DNA of 28,286 bases from Wolinella sp052173415. GTDB lineage: Bacteria > Campylobacterota > Campylobacteria > Campylobacterales > Helicobacteraceae. Shown one piece after another: positions 1 through 8,713 of this stretch; positions within the stretch are counted from its first letter, which is position 1, and the number at the start of each line of letters is the position of its first letter. The position numbers and the translations under genes are program-made. The DNA is taken from the NCBI GenBank assembly GCA_052173415.1, contig JBQMYQ010000020.1, positions 1 to 28,286 on the forward strand, in the 5' to 3' direction. Below the pieces are notes generated by a model that saw only the letters and a list, made by a program, of their open reading frames with translations, had not been told where the DNA came from and searched no databases.

Positions 1-22
1 CAACACTTCTAGCTAGGTTTAT

Positions 23-77
23 TCAAAGGAGAAAAAATGAGAAAGATTGCTTTAGGTTTGGCGGTATTGGTTAGTTT
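23..77 (+). repeat. 55-bp direct repeat, copy 1
   Basis: This segment covers the ribosome binding site, start codon and signal-peptide codons of the first Sel1-like gene. It recurs at 21870-21924 in the same orientation with only three mismatches that I can count. Similarity stops abruptly upstream of position 23 and fades after 77. Confidence 0.85.
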
Positions 78-454
78 AACGTGTGCAGAGGTGTTAACTT
101 ATACGCAAGAGCTTGATAAAAAGTGTAACAATGGAGATAATCATGCTTGCGCCACATTGGGCAAGGGGCATCTCTTTGGCGAGGGTGTCGGTAAAAATTA
201 CAAAAAGGCGTCAATGGTGTCCCGCAAGATCACAAAAAGCTTTGAAGTTTTTCACTCTGGCATGCGACAACGGAAGCTGGACGGCGTGCTACAATTTTGC
301 TGGACACCATTATAACAACGGCGATTACAGCAAAGCAGCACCATACTTTAAAAAGGCTTGTGAGCTGGGTAGAGATAATGCTGCCGCACAAAATGTTCCC
401 GAGGAAAGAGAAAATTGGCAAAAAGCTTGCGATATGTATGACATCTTGAGGTAG
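37..454 (+). pseudogene. secreted Sel1-repeat (Hcp/Slr-like) protein gene, frameshifted
   Basis: The frame starting at the ATG at 37, behind a strong AAAGGAG site, encodes a signal peptide (MRKIALGLAVLVSLTCAEV) and the beginning of a Sel1-like repeat (GEGVGKNYKKA). After about 210-240 the Sel1 pattern moves to another frame, where ALKFFTLACDNGSWTACYNF, HHYNNGDYSKAAPYFKKACE and further residues run to a TAG at 452-454. Paired Cys residues spaced like those of Helicobacter cysteine-rich proteins appear in both halves. The simplest reading is one secreted repeat protein of about 138 residues split by a single frameshift. Its family is usually exported and implicated in protein-protein contacts; the role here is unknown. 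A sequencing error cannot be excluded. A second, also broken, relative lies at 21884-22124. Confidence 0.75.
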
Positions 455-483
455 TCGCAAAAAATCCTAGCCCTTACATTTGC

Positions 484-524
484 GTGGCTTTGGTAGCGTA
501 AATGCGCCCACCAAAGCGCGCCAC
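484..524. terminator. candidate hairpin between convergent Sel1 gene and cheV1
   Basis: The arms GCTTTGGT (487-494) and ACCAAAGC (510-517) are perfect inverted repeats, and an outer GTG/CAC pairing is possible with a bulge. The hairpin sits just past the end of cheV1 on the minus strand. A run of six T on that strand follows only about 20 nt later, so it is not a classic intrinsic terminator. Confidence 0.4.
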
Positions 525-540
525 TTTAGCTTCCCGCCCT

Positions 541-1500
541 CTATTTGCCAAGATGTTGTCGCATGACCTCTTCGATTTGCGCAGGGTTGGACTTACTGAT
601 AAATTCATCGGCATTGAGTGAGCGTGCCATCTCCTCGTTGCTACTTCCGCTCATGGAGGAATTCACGACGATAGGAATGTGCGCAGTCTTGGAGCTTCCT
701 TTGAGCTGTTTAATTACCTCAAAGCCCGATGCTTCAGGCATTTCAAGATCAGTGATCACCATGCCGATTTCACCAATATCCGTGCGCTCATCAAAGATGT
801 AATTGAGGAGCTTTTGTCCGTTGACGAAGTCTTTATGAACCACACCAAGTTTATCGAGGATATTTTGCATTGTTTTTAGGACACTTGGGGAATCATCAGC
901 CAACAGGATCTCTTTACTCGTGCTGATTCTCTTGATTTGGCGTATCTCATCATCTTTCTCATCTTCAATCCACGGGAAGACATCGACGAGCATTTTCTCA
1001 ATATCCACGACCTGCACGAGTGAGCCATCAAAATAGCGCGTGCGACTAACAAGCTTGCTATTTTGCGTCGCCCCGCCGATTCCCGCACTTTGCTCAATCT
1101 CCGTCCATTTTTTATTCAAAATCCGATCGGCTTCATAGATCCTCACGCCCACCGTCCAGCGCGAAAACTCGCAAATCATGATAATGTCATCATCGCCCTC
1201 TTCACGCTTGATTGTGCAATCCCGCAGGTTTTTTTCTTTCATTCGCGGGTCATAATGAAACCACTTCTTCAAATCAATAAGAGGAATCGTGAGCTCACGA
1301 ATCGTGATGAGCCCCTCTACAAGGGAGCTCCCCTCGTGTGAAACAATCGTAATGTTCCCGCGATATTTAACGACCTCGCGGATTTTAAAGACATTCACCG
1401 CGTAGAGATCTTTATCCTTTTCAAGGCGAAAGCAGAGCAACTGAAGCTCGTTGTTTCGGTGCAGGTTGGTAACTTGATCAATGCTCGCTAGATTAGACAT
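541..1500 (-). CDS. cheV1: chemotaxis coupling protein CheV (CheV1 type)
   Basis: CheV proteins link chemoreceptors to the CheA kinase and carry a phosphorylatable regulatory domain. A CheW-like domain spans about residues 17-180 (LLCFRLEKDKDLYAVNVFKI, LIDLKKW, VVDIEKMLVDVFPWIED). A receiver domain spans about 197-319, with acidic residues D202/D203, the likely phosphorylation site D251 in ITDLEMP, S281/S282 and the conserved lysine K303. The 319-residue length is normal for CheV. The text closely resembles the H. pylori CheV1 sequence I remember, rather than CheV2 or CheV3. The start is the ATG at 1500, preceded by AGAGGTG. The gene lies 57 nt downstream of msbA but has its own promoter. Confidence 0.95.
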   Translation of the reverse strand: MSNLASIDQVTNLHRNNELQLLCFRLEKDKDLYAVNVFKIREVVKYRGNITIVSHEGSSLVEGLITIRELTIPLIDLKKWFHYDPRMKEKNLRDCTIKREEGDDDIIMICEFSRWTVGVRIYEADRILNKKWTEIEQSAGIGGATQNSKLVSRTRYFDGSLVQVVDIEKMLVDVFPWIEDEKDDEIRQIKRISTSKEILLADDSPSVLKTMQNILDKLGVVHKDFVNGQKLLNYIFDERTDIGEIGMVITDLEMPEASGFEVIKQLKGSSKTAHIPIVVNSSMSGSSNEEMARSLNADEFISKSNPAQIEEVMRQHLGK

Positions 1501-1532
1501 GGCACACCTCTAAAAGAAACTATCTTGCACTC

Positions 1533-1538
1533 ATTATA
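1533..1538 (-). promoter_or_regulatory. extended -10 promoter of cheV1
   Basis: On the minus strand the sequence reads TGCTATAAT, a perfect extended -10 (TGnTATAAT), about 33 nt before the cheV1 start. No clear -35 is visible, as is usual for the Helicobacter housekeeping sigma factor. It would let cheV1 be transcribed independently of uup-msbA. Confidence 0.65.
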
Positions 1539-1557
1539 GCACATTAGAGCTAATGAA

Positions 1558-3249
1558 TTAAGCGTGGGCAAATTCACCTTGACTATTTTGAAACTCCTCT
1601 TGCGTCCCTAGCGCAAGAATCCGCCCCTCTCTGAGCAGAGCGACTTTGTGTGCGAGCGTAATTGTAGAGGGGCGATGCGCGATGATGAAGGTGATTTTAT
1701 CGCGCATGATTTCACTTAGGGCATCTTTAAATGCTAGTTCGGTTTTTTGATCAAGCGCACTTGTGGCTTCATCAAGGATCAAAATGTCTGGATTCTTGTA
1801 AATGGCGCGTGCGATGGCGATTCTTTGGCGTTGTCCGCCTGAAAGATTGGTGCCAAACTCATCTAAGAAAGTGTGGATTCCCGCCTCTAGTTTCTCGACA
1901 AAATCCCACGCATTAGCCTTTTTAAGCGCTTGGATTACGCGCTCTTCGTCGATTTTTTCGCCATAGGCGACATTGCGCGCAACCGTGTCATTGAAGATAA
2001 AAATCCGCTGCGTAACAATGGCAATACGCGCGCGCAGGCTTGTTTGGAGGAATCGCTCAATCGGACAATCATTAATCAAAATCTTGCCCTCGCTCGCCTC
2101 ATACAGGCGTAGCACAAGATTAACTAAAGAGCTCTTCCCCCCGCCGCTATCGCCGATTAATGCGAGCGATTCCCCGCTTTTTAGTTTAAGATTAATGCCC
2201 CCAAGCGCGCGTTTATCTTCATAAAATAGCCCTACATTTTTAAACTCAACGCTACAAATCGGTGCGCTAAGCTCCAAATCCCCATCTTTAATCAGCCCCT
2301 CGCGGTCAAGTAGCTCAAAAATCCGCTCGCTCGCGCTAATAGCCATCTGCATTTTGCCATAAATCCCGCTTACGCGTTTTAGCGGAGTGTAGAGCATGAA
2401 AAGTGCGGTCATAAAAGAGAAAAATGCTCCAACTGTGAGTTTATTCTCAATAACTTGATGCCCGCCGATAATAATCACTGCGGCGATAGCAATTGCGCCG
2501 AGGGTCTCCATAAGCGGTGAAGTGAGCTCAGAGACCCGCACGGATTTCATGTTGAGCTCAAAAAGCTTTTTGTTCTCTTTTGAGAAGCTCCTGGCTTCAA
2601 GATCCTCACCCGCGTTTGATTTGATGAGCTCGACATTATTAAAAATCTCCGTGAGATTAGCGGTAACGTCTGAATTTTTCTCCTGCGTTTTAGTAGAGAT
2701 TTTTTTCATTCTTTTGGCAAGAATAAGGAGTGGATAGAGTGCTAGAGGCATTACGATAAGCCCATAAAACGCAAGTTCTGGACTTTGATAGATGACTACG
2801 CATACCAAAGCAATGATCGTCAGCCCACCTTTAATAAGGTCGGCAAAGTATTCTGAAACAGTGATTTGAATAGTGCTAATATCATACGTAACGCGACTAA
2901 TAAGCTCGCCACTTCGGTAGCGATTAAAAAATGCAAGCTCAAAAGAGAGCATTTTTGCAAGTAGCTCATCTCGCACGCGGCGCACAATATCCTGACCAAT
3001 GAAATTCATAAAATAGCTCTGCATGTATGCGCCCGCGCCTTTGGAAAAATAGGCGAGCACGATAAGCCAAGGCAAAATCCTTAGCATCGCGGTATCTTTG
3101 CTAATAAAAATCTCATCAAGCACGGGTTTAACCAAATAAGCACTCGCCGCACTCGCTACAGCGACCATCACCGTCCCCAAAATTGCCCAAAAAAAGTAGA
3201 GCTTATACCCGATCATGTAAGGCTGGAATCGCCTAAAAAACTCTCTCAT
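1558..3249 (-). CDS. msbA: lipid A/phospholipid flippase-type ABC exporter (MsbA-like)
   Basis: This is a half-size ABC exporter of 563 residues: a transmembrane domain with about six helices (residues 15-300) fused to a nucleotide-binding domain. ATPase motifs are intact: Walker A GDSGGGKS (366-373), Q-loop Q414, signature LSGGQ (469-473), Walker B ILILDE (489-494) and switch histidine H525. Homodimers of this family move lipid A core or other lipids across the inner membrane; peptide or drug export is an alternative. The ATG at 3249 follows AAAGGAG, which overlaps the end of uup, so the two genes are tightly linked. Confidence 0.85.
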   Translation of the reverse strand: MREFFRRFQPYMIGYKLYFFWAILGTVMVAVASAASAYLVKPVLDEIFISKDTAMLRILPWLIVLAYFSKGAGAYMQSYFMNFIGQDIVRRVRDELLAKMLSFELAFFNRYRSGELISRVTYDISTIQITVSEYFADLIKGGLTIIALVCVVIYQSPELAFYGLIVMPLALYPLLILAKRMKKISTKTQEKNSDVTANLTEIFNNVELIKSNAGEDLEARSFSKENKKLFELNMKSVRVSELTSPLMETLGAIAIAAVIIIGGHQVIENKLTVGAFFSFMTALFMLYTPLKRVSGIYGKMQMAISASERIFELLDREGLIKDGDLELSAPICSVEFKNVGLFYEDKRALGGINLKLKSGESLALIGDSGGGKSSLVNLVLRLYEASEGKILINDCPIERFLQTSLRARIAIVTQRIFIFNDTVARNVAYGEKIDEERVIQALKKANAWDFVEKLEAGIHTFLDEFGTNLSGGQRQRIAIARAIYKNPDILILDEATSALDQKTELAFKDALSEIMRDKITFIIAHRPSTITLAHKVALLREGRILALGTQEEFQNSQGEFAHA

Positions 3250-3258
3250 CTCGCTCCT

Positions 3259-5202
3259 TTAAAATCTATTCTCACGCGCTAACTCCTCGCGCTTACTCTC
3301 TAGCTCAATGTATTGCTCTAGCTTCTCATCACACAGGCGTTTTAGGGCTTCATGCTCGCTAGATAGCACGCTAAGATCACTTGCAGTGCATTCACTTGAA
3401 CAGTAAAGCTTCTCTTCAAGCTCTTTAATTTTACGCTCTAATTCCTCAATTTCTGCGGGCAATATCTCTAGGAATCGCTGCTCTTTGTAGCTGAGTTTGG
3501 TGCTTTTTTTGGGGCGTTCTTGCGTAGCTTCGCTAATTTTTTGATGCTCTAGGAGGCTGTATTCGCGCAATTCACGCTCAATTTCCAAGTATTCGCTGTA
3601 ACTTAAATGGCTCTCCTCTAGGATTCCCGCGCCTTTGAAAATCAGCAATTTTTGCGCGATTTTATCGACAAAATAGCGGTCATGACTCACAAAAATTAGC
3701 GCACCCTCAAAGCTCTGAAGATATTCCTCAAGGATATTGATTGTCGGAATATCTAGGTCATTTGTGGGTTCGTCTAAGATGAGACAGTCATACTCTTTGG
3801 TAAAAAGTAGCGCAAGAGCGAGGCGATTCTTCTCGCCGCCACTAAGCACGCCGATTTTTTTGTCCAAAAATTCCTTAGGAAAGAGGAAATTTTTCAAATA
3901 GCCAAAAAGATGAATGCTCTTCCCGCGCACCTCGACGCGGTCGCCCCCAAGCGGACAAAAGGTCTCTAATAGGCTCTTCTCATCACAGAGCATTTCGCGG
4001 TGTTGATCAAAATATCCCACCCGAACATCTCCGCGCTCTAGGATTCCCGCACTTACAGGAATAAATCCCAAAAGAGCCTTTAGTAGCGTGCTTTTGCCAC
4101 TGCCATTTTTACCCACGATGGCGATTTTATCTTTTTGTAAAATTCGCATTTCAAGCGAGCTCACCAGCAGCTTGTTGGCGATTCTTAGCTCCAGATTTTT
4201 TAAATCAAAGAGCATTTTTTTGCGATTGCTCCCCTCATCTTGATTGAAATGCTTCTTCTCGCGCTCAAGCTCTAGGCGCATTTTCCGAATGAGGGCGGGA
4301 TTTTTCTTTGCATTTTCGCGTAGCTCAAATAGGCGTTGTTTGCGCCCTTCGTTGCGCTTTAGACGTGCTTTTACTCCACGTCTAAGCCACTCCTCCTCGC
4401 TTTTTAAAAGTTTTAAAAGCACCTCATGTTCTTTAGTCATCGCGCTTAAAAGAGCCTCTTTTTGCTTCAGATACGAGCCATATCCTCCCTCAAAACTCCG
4501 CAATTTCGTCTCTTCAATCTCAATGGTGCGCGTCGCAATGCGGTCGATGAAATAGCGATCATGCGAGATAAAAAGCAGCGTGAAATTCTCCCGCGCCAAA
4601 AGCTCCTCTAAAAACTCCACCATCTGCACATCAAGGTGGTTGGTCGGCTCATCAAGGAGCAAAACATCGGGCTTTTGCAAAAGTAGCCCCGCTAGAGCCA
4701 CGCGCTTTTGCTCGCCTCCGCTTAGGAGATTGGCAAGCTGGTGCTCAAAGCTTTTGAGATCAAACTCCATTAAAACGCGCTCGATTTTGTTATCAAGATC
4801 CCATGCGCCATGGTGCTCCAAAAAGCTTGTAAGCTCGCTGTGACGCGCCAAAAGCTCCTTATTGTCAAACTCATCTGCGAGTCTAAGATTTAGCGATTCC
4901 CACTCATGCTTTGCACTCTTTAACAAAACGAGCTCTGATTCAATTGCCTCTCTGACACTCATATTTTCGGGGAATCTTGGCTTTTGTGGGAGCATTTTTA
5001 TGCTGATTCCTTGATTTGCGACACGCTCGCCTGCGTCAAATTCCAAAATCCCGGCGATGATTTTTAGTAGCGTGCTCTTCCCGCTACCATTTTTACCCAC
5101 GATGGCGACGCGTTCATATTCGTTGAGATGAAACGTAACATCAGCAAGAATCGGGGTGTAGTCATACTGCTTTGAGATCTCATGCAGGCTCACAAGTGCC
5201 AT
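3259..5202 (-). CDS. uup: ABC-F ATPase, Uup type
   Basis: This soluble protein has two ABC ATPase domains and no membrane domain. The first has Walker A GKNGSGKS (36-43), LSGGEQ (160-165) and DEPTNHLD (184-191). The second has Walker A (364-371), LSGGEK (453-458) and DEPTNDLD (477-484). The linker at about 268-290 (EEEWLRRGVKARLKRNEGRK) and the C-terminal coiled coil (about 565-647, KLSYKEQRFLE) are typical of Uup rather than EttA. Uup proteins act on ribosomes and have been linked to DNA stability. I chose the ATG at 5202, behind AGGA, over a TTG seven codons upstream. Length is 647 residues, normal for Uup. Confidence 0.9.
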   Translation of the reverse strand: MALVSLHEISKQYDYTPILADVTFHLNEYERVAIVGKNGSGKSTLLKIIAGILEFDAGERVANQGISIKMLPQKPRFPENMSVREAIESELVLLKSAKHEWESLNLRLADEFDNKELLARHSELTSFLEHHGAWDLDNKIERVLMEFDLKSFEHQLANLLSGGEQKRVALAGLLLQKPDVLLLDEPTNHLDVQMVEFLEELLARENFTLLFISHDRYFIDRIATRTIEIEETKLRSFEGGYGSYLKQKEALLSAMTKEHEVLLKLLKSEEEWLRRGVKARLKRNEGRKQRLFELRENAKKNPALIRKMRLELEREKKHFNQDEGSNRKKMLFDLKNLELRIANKLLVSSLEMRILQKDKIAIVGKNGSGKSTLLKALLGFIPVSAGILERGDVRVGYFDQHREMLCDEKSLLETFCPLGGDRVEVRGKSIHLFGYLKNFLFPKEFLDKKIGVLSGGEKNRLALALLFTKEYDCLILDEPTNDLDIPTINILEEYLQSFEGALIFVSHDRYFVDKIAQKLLIFKGAGILEESHLSYSEYLEIERELREYSLLEHQKISEATQERPKKSTKLSYKEQRFLEILPAEIEELERKIKELEEKLYCSSECTASDLSVLSSEHEALKRLCDEKLEQYIELESKREELARENRF

Positions 5203-5234
5203 GGGCGTCCTAAAAATGGTCAATTTTAGGCAAA

Positions 5235-5240
5235 ATTATA
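5235..5240 (-). promoter_or_regulatory. -10 element of uup-msbA
   Basis: On the minus strand GGCTATAATTTT lies about 33 nt before the uup start, in the 84-bp divergent gap between uup and the rightward gene at 5287. It is a good TATAAT without a recognisable -35. Confidence 0.55.
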
Positions 5241-5286
5241 GCCAAAGGCTTTATCATCTAATTTTATTTGACGCAAAAGAGGCAGA

Positions 5287-5937
5287 ATGATTAAAAAATC
5301 CTTAGCATTTGCAGGCACGCTTTATCCCAAAACCTGCGCGGAAATGCGACTCTACCTCGATAAGGTGGCGCGCAATATCAGTGGGGCATTGAAAGAGGCA
5401 AGCCTTGCGAGGAATCTGCTGACACTTCCGCAAAAGAGCTTTGAGAATATCGCACATGAGGCACTTTTAGGACTTATAAGTCTGGCAAAAAATCAAAAAA
5501 TAGAGAGGATTTTCCTCCTTAGTTCATTAGAGGATATTTTCGGGGAATCTAGTGCGCAGGAATCGGCGACTTTTTCTCACATTTTTCAGGAGCAAAATGC
5601 CTCAAAAGATCACAACACAGCCTCGCTATATGCGTGTGAAGCAGAGGTTTATGCACTTTTGGCACGCGAGATCCCTGCGGTGAGTTTCGCAGAACTCACG
5701 GGAATCCTCGGCGCTTTTGCGCCTAAACACTTCGTTGCCGCACATCTTCCCACACCCAAAAACGAAATTTTTTTACCCCTGATTAGCTACGCATTTAAAG
5801 AGCGTAAAATCGCGCTTTGCGAGCTGTTTGTGAGCGATTGTATGCAGGAGGTTGATACGCTAGTGCAGAGGATTTTAGAAGACTCAAGTAACGCGATTTT
5901 GTTGCTTCAAAAGAGCAACCACAGGGGCGAGCAATGA
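5287..5937 (+). CDS. hypothetical protein, possibly MEMO-like
   Basis: This 216-residue soluble protein has no signal peptide and no clear membrane segment. I do not recognise it firmly. The opening (SLAFAGTLYPKTCAEMRLYL) resembles the start of MEMO1/AmmeMemoRadiSam B proteins, which begin with an AVAGxFYP pattern. The conserved histidines of that family are not obvious, so this is a weak suggestion. The start codon follows AAGAGGCAG. Its TGA overlaps the ATG of mqnA (ATGA at 5934-5937), implying translational coupling. That may mean a role near menaquinone synthesis, but nothing in the sequence proves it. Confidence 0.8.
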   Translation: MIKKSLAFAGTLYPKTCAEMRLYLDKVARNISGALKEASLARNLLTLPQKSFENIAHEALLGLISLAKNQKIERIFLLSSLEDIFGESSAQESATFSHIFQEQNASKDHNTASLYACEAEVYALLAREIPAVSFAELTGILGAFAPKHFVAAHLPTPKNEIFLPLISYAFKERKIALCELFVSDCMQEVDTLVQRILEDSSNAILLLQKSNHRGEQ

Positions 5938-6608
5938 GGTTTGGAAAAATCGACTACATTAATCTATTGCCCTTTCATATTTTCATCAAACACTACCCGA
6001 CCCTGGGGCATTTTAAGAAATTTATCGAGCTCAAAAAGAGCTACCCCGCCAAGCTCAATAGGGAGTTTTTGTTTCGCAGAATCGACGCGGGGTTCATCTC
6101 AAGTATCGCAGGGCGGGGCAAAAGGTGCTCTTGTGTGGGAATCGTAGCTAAAAAGCGCGTCCTAAGCGTGCTTGCGATTCCTGCAAAGGAGGGGAGTGAT
6201 TATCAGTCCGCCACAAGTAATGCCCTACTTAAGGTGCTTTCACTCAAAGGGCAGGTGCTCATCGGCGATCGGGCGTTGCATTATTATCTTACGCATCAAG
6301 GCGAGTGCGTTGATATGGGAGAGGTGTGGAATCGACGCCACCATCTCCCCTTTGTTTTTGCGAAGTTCTGCTACAACCGCTACGGAGAGTTTTATGAGCG
6401 CATTGCGAGGAAATTCGCGCAGCAGAAGATTTTCATTCCGCACTATATTTTGAAGGAGTATGAGAAGCGCACTCAGATTGCGCGCAAAGATATACTTTTT
6501 TACCTTCGTCATATTTCTTATAAGATCGACACGAAAGCTAAAAAGGGGCTAAAGCGGTTTTATCGCACGCTTGATGAGAAGAGGATACGAGCCCCGCGCC
6601 GATTCTAG
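5934..6608 (+). CDS. mqnA: chorismate dehydratase MqnA (futalosine pathway)
   Basis: MqnA converts chorismate to 3-enolpyruvylbenzoate, the first step of the futalosine route to menaquinone used by Helicobacteraceae. The N-terminus MRFGKIDYINLLPF matches the family opening, with the substrate-binding Asn at N10. The A-x-x-S-S-I segment (S56, S57) and GDRAL (111-115) are also characteristic of this solute-binding-protein fold. Length (224) is slightly short for the family but acceptable, and the C-terminus is strongly basic. The start overlaps the stop of the previous gene. The gene ends tail-to-tail with the membrane-protein gene at 6605, sharing 4 bp, so no separate terminator exists between them. 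Confidence 0.8.
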   Translation: MRFGKIDYINLLPFHIFIKHYPTLGHFKKFIELKKSYPAKLNREFLFRRIDAGFISSIAGRGKRCSCVGIVAKKRVLSVLAIPAKEGSDYQSATSNALLKVLSLKGQVLIGDRALHYYLTHQGECVDMGEVWNRRHHLPFVFAKFCYNRYGEFYERIARKFAQQKIFIPHYILKEYEKRTQIARKDILFYLRHISYKIDTKAKKGLKRFYRTLDEKRIRAPRRF

Positions 6609-7462
6609 CGGGTAATACGCTCCATCCAGCGCGCAGACCAGCCTAGGAGAATGAGCATATAGAGGGCTTTTTTGGTTCCATAATAATTCACGCCCTCTTG
6701 GAATAGTCCGCTACTAAATAGCATAAGGAGCACGCAAGCTACGAGCAACGTAAGATTAAAGCGCTCATAAAAGCCGAAAATTTTGGGTTGTCGATAAAAG
6801 AGCCATGCAAGAAGCGCGAGAGCTAAGAGCGTGATGAGCAGTTCCCAATATTCCCACCAATGATCTTTGAAAAATGGCTGAATCATGCAGGCAAAAATCG
6901 TGATAATCACGACATTGGCCGAGGGGCGCAGTAGATAAAAGAGTTGTCCAAAGCGATCTTCGTAATTAAAGTCTATATTTTTGATCGCCGCACCCATGGG
7001 TAGTAGCGCAAAAAATGTGAGAAATGTCATATCAAGCCCTCGCTTCCCAAGGTAGGAATCGATAAAGTGCGCGATGTTCTGGCGAAGAGTATAAAAATCA
7101 TCTAAAAGCGGGAATCCATGGGGATTGGTGGAGGACGAATGGGCGGTCATGCTCAAGAAAAGCAAGAGGGCAAAAAGCGCGATCATGGTGATGATTGAAA
7201 GCTTGTATCGTCGTGCTAGATTCTCGCGCGCACGCACACGGAGGAAGAGGATTCCCATCAAAATGCCAAAAATAGCGAGCATATCAAAGATACTTGCATA
7301 AATGCCATGATTTTTATTGACCAGCATGAAAAGCTGACCAAAATTATCTACATAGTTTGAGAGCCACATGACGAGGAGCGTAAAAAGTGCTAACAGAAAA
7401 AAGAGCGACGAGTAGCAAATCTCAATTATCTCGCTCTGTTTCATAGGCTCTTCTTGTCTCAT
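6605..7462 (-). CDS. polytopic inner membrane protein of unknown function
   Basis: The 285-residue product has about eight hydrophobic segments, roughly residues 16-35, 55-75, 88-106, 145-160, 182-198, 206-223, 236-254 and 265-276, joined by short, often basic loops. I see no transporter or enzyme motif. It is the last gene of the leftward block, 12 nt after amiA, so it may serve the envelope, but that is only position-based inference. The ATG at 7462 follows GGGAG at short spacing; an ATG six codons later is an alternative start. It overlaps the convergent mqnA by 4 bp. Confidence 0.85.
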   Translation of the reverse strand: MRQEEPMKQSEIIEICYSSLFFLLALFTLLVMWLSNYVDNFGQLFMLVNKNHGIYASIFDMLAIFGILMGILFLRVRARENLARRYKLSIITMIALFALLLFLSMTAHSSSTNPHGFPLLDDFYTLRQNIAHFIDSYLGKRGLDMTFLTFFALLPMGAAIKNIDFNYEDRFGQLFYLLRPSANVVIITIFACMIQPFFKDHWWEYWELLITLLALALLAWLFYRQPKIFGFYERFNLTLLVACVLLMLFSSGLFQEGVNYYGTKKALYMLILLGWSARWMERITR

Positions 7463-7474
7463 TGTCTCCCTTTT

Positions 7475-8713
7475 TTATAGATTTTTCTGAAAATAGCCAT
7501 CAATCCCATCGGCAATGCCTAAGATGAGCTGTCTTTGGTAGTTTTTTTGCCCAAGGCGCGTCCCTTCAAGCGGGTGCGTAACGTAGCCAAGCTCCAGCAG
7601 CACCGAGGGCATGAGCGCGCCTGCGAGCACCCAGAAAGGCCCCTCTCGCACCCCTCCATCAACCACGCCTTGAAACTTATCCCTAGTCGCCTTAAGCAAT
7701 CCAAACTGAATGTCAATCGCGAGCTTATTTGAGGCGACGAGACGCTGTGAGTTCAGAGCGTTTAGGAAAGATTGCTTTGAGAAGTAGTTCATCGTCTCGA
7801 TGTCATCTTTGTTCTCAAGTGCAGCGGCATTTTTAGCGCGCTCACTCCGCGCAGTGGAGAGAAAATAGGTCTCGATTCCCTGAAATTTCGTCTTTTTTCC
7901 CTTTGGCACGGCATTTGCGTGGATTGAGATGAAGAGATCTGCCTCTTTGTCATTGGCGAATTTTGTGCGGGCGCGCAGATTGATAAAAACGTCCTTTTCG
8001 CGGGTCAAAAAGACTTTATACCCGCGATTCCTGAGCTCTTTAGCCAAAGCTTTGGCGACGTCCAACGCGATGACCTTTTCACAAACCTTCCCCGCGCCAA
8101 TCGCGCCACAATCCTTACCCCCATGCCCTGGATCAAGGACAATGCGCTTGCTACTTTTCTCTTTTTTGCTTTGCTGCACGATGAGCGTGGGAATCTCCTC
8201 TTTTTTAGGCGATTGCACGGGAGTTTTTAGGCTAGGCGGGGTTGTTTTAGCGGGAATCGTCGCGCTTGCGATCTCCTTTGGCTCTTGCGGCGCGGTATCA
8301 ATCTCATCAAAAAGCGAACGCACGCTACTTTTAACCTCTTTAATCGTAATAAAAGCCCTCTTTTGGGAGAGTTTTAGCGTGCTTTGGATCTGCGTGGGGG
8401 AATCGAGCACTACGCGCACTTTTTGCGGGCTATTTTGGGCGATACGCAACGTGATAGATTCCCCCAAAGTGGAGCTTTTGAGCGCTTTAGTCGCAAGAAT
8501 CGCCTCGATGTCATAAATATCTCGGAATCGACCCTTGCTGTTAAATTCAAAATTTTTAAACATCGACTTTGAGACCGTGCGATCAAAGCTAATTTCGAGG
8601 CGATTCTCACTATCGCTCGAAACTCCGATGATTTTGGGAGTATTTGCAAGGAGTAGGAGCGGCAGGCAGAGCAGTGCTCCCACCACCTTCATTTTAGTCG
8701 CACACGAGTTCAT
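7475..8713 (-). CDS. amiA: N-acetylmuramoyl-L-alanine amidase AmiA
   Basis: This exported amidase cuts the bond between muramic acid and the peptide stem and is needed for daughter-cell separation. A signal peptide covers about residues 1-24. An AMIN-like region (about 26-128) precedes a Pro/Lys-rich linker (about 140-188) and an Amidase_3 domain (189-412). Likely zinc ligands are H197 (DPGHGG), E212 (CEKV) and H265 (SIHAN); E374 (LLELGY) is the likely catalytic glutamate. The chosen ATG at 8713 overlaps the upstream gene by 20 nt. An ATG at 8692, one nt after that gene's TAA and directly at the signal peptide, is an equally reasonable start. Confidence 0.92.
   Translation of the reverse strand: MNSCATKMKVVGALLCLPLLLLANTPKIIGVSSDSENRLEISFDRTVSKSMFKNFEFNSKGRFRDIYDIEAILATKALKSSTLGESITLRIAQNSPQKVRVVLDSPTQIQSTLKLSQKRAFITIKEVKSSVRSLFDEIDTAPQEPKEIASATIPAKTTPPSLKTPVQSPKKEEIPTLIVQQSKKEKSSKRIVLDPGHGGKDCGAIGAGKVCEKVIALDVAKALAKELRNRGYKVFLTREKDVFINLRARTKFANDKEADLFISIHANAVPKGKKTKFQGIETYFLSTARSERAKNAAALENKDDIETMNYFSKQSFLNALNSQRLVASNKLAIDIQFGLLKATRDKFQGVVDGGVREGPFWVLAGALMPSVLLELGYVTHPLEGTRLGQKNYQRQLILGIADGIDGYFQKNL

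Noticed and set aside
7929..8516. 195-codon plus-strand frame
   Set aside because: It is the reverse shadow of amiA, is Ser/Leu-rich and lacks any family pattern.
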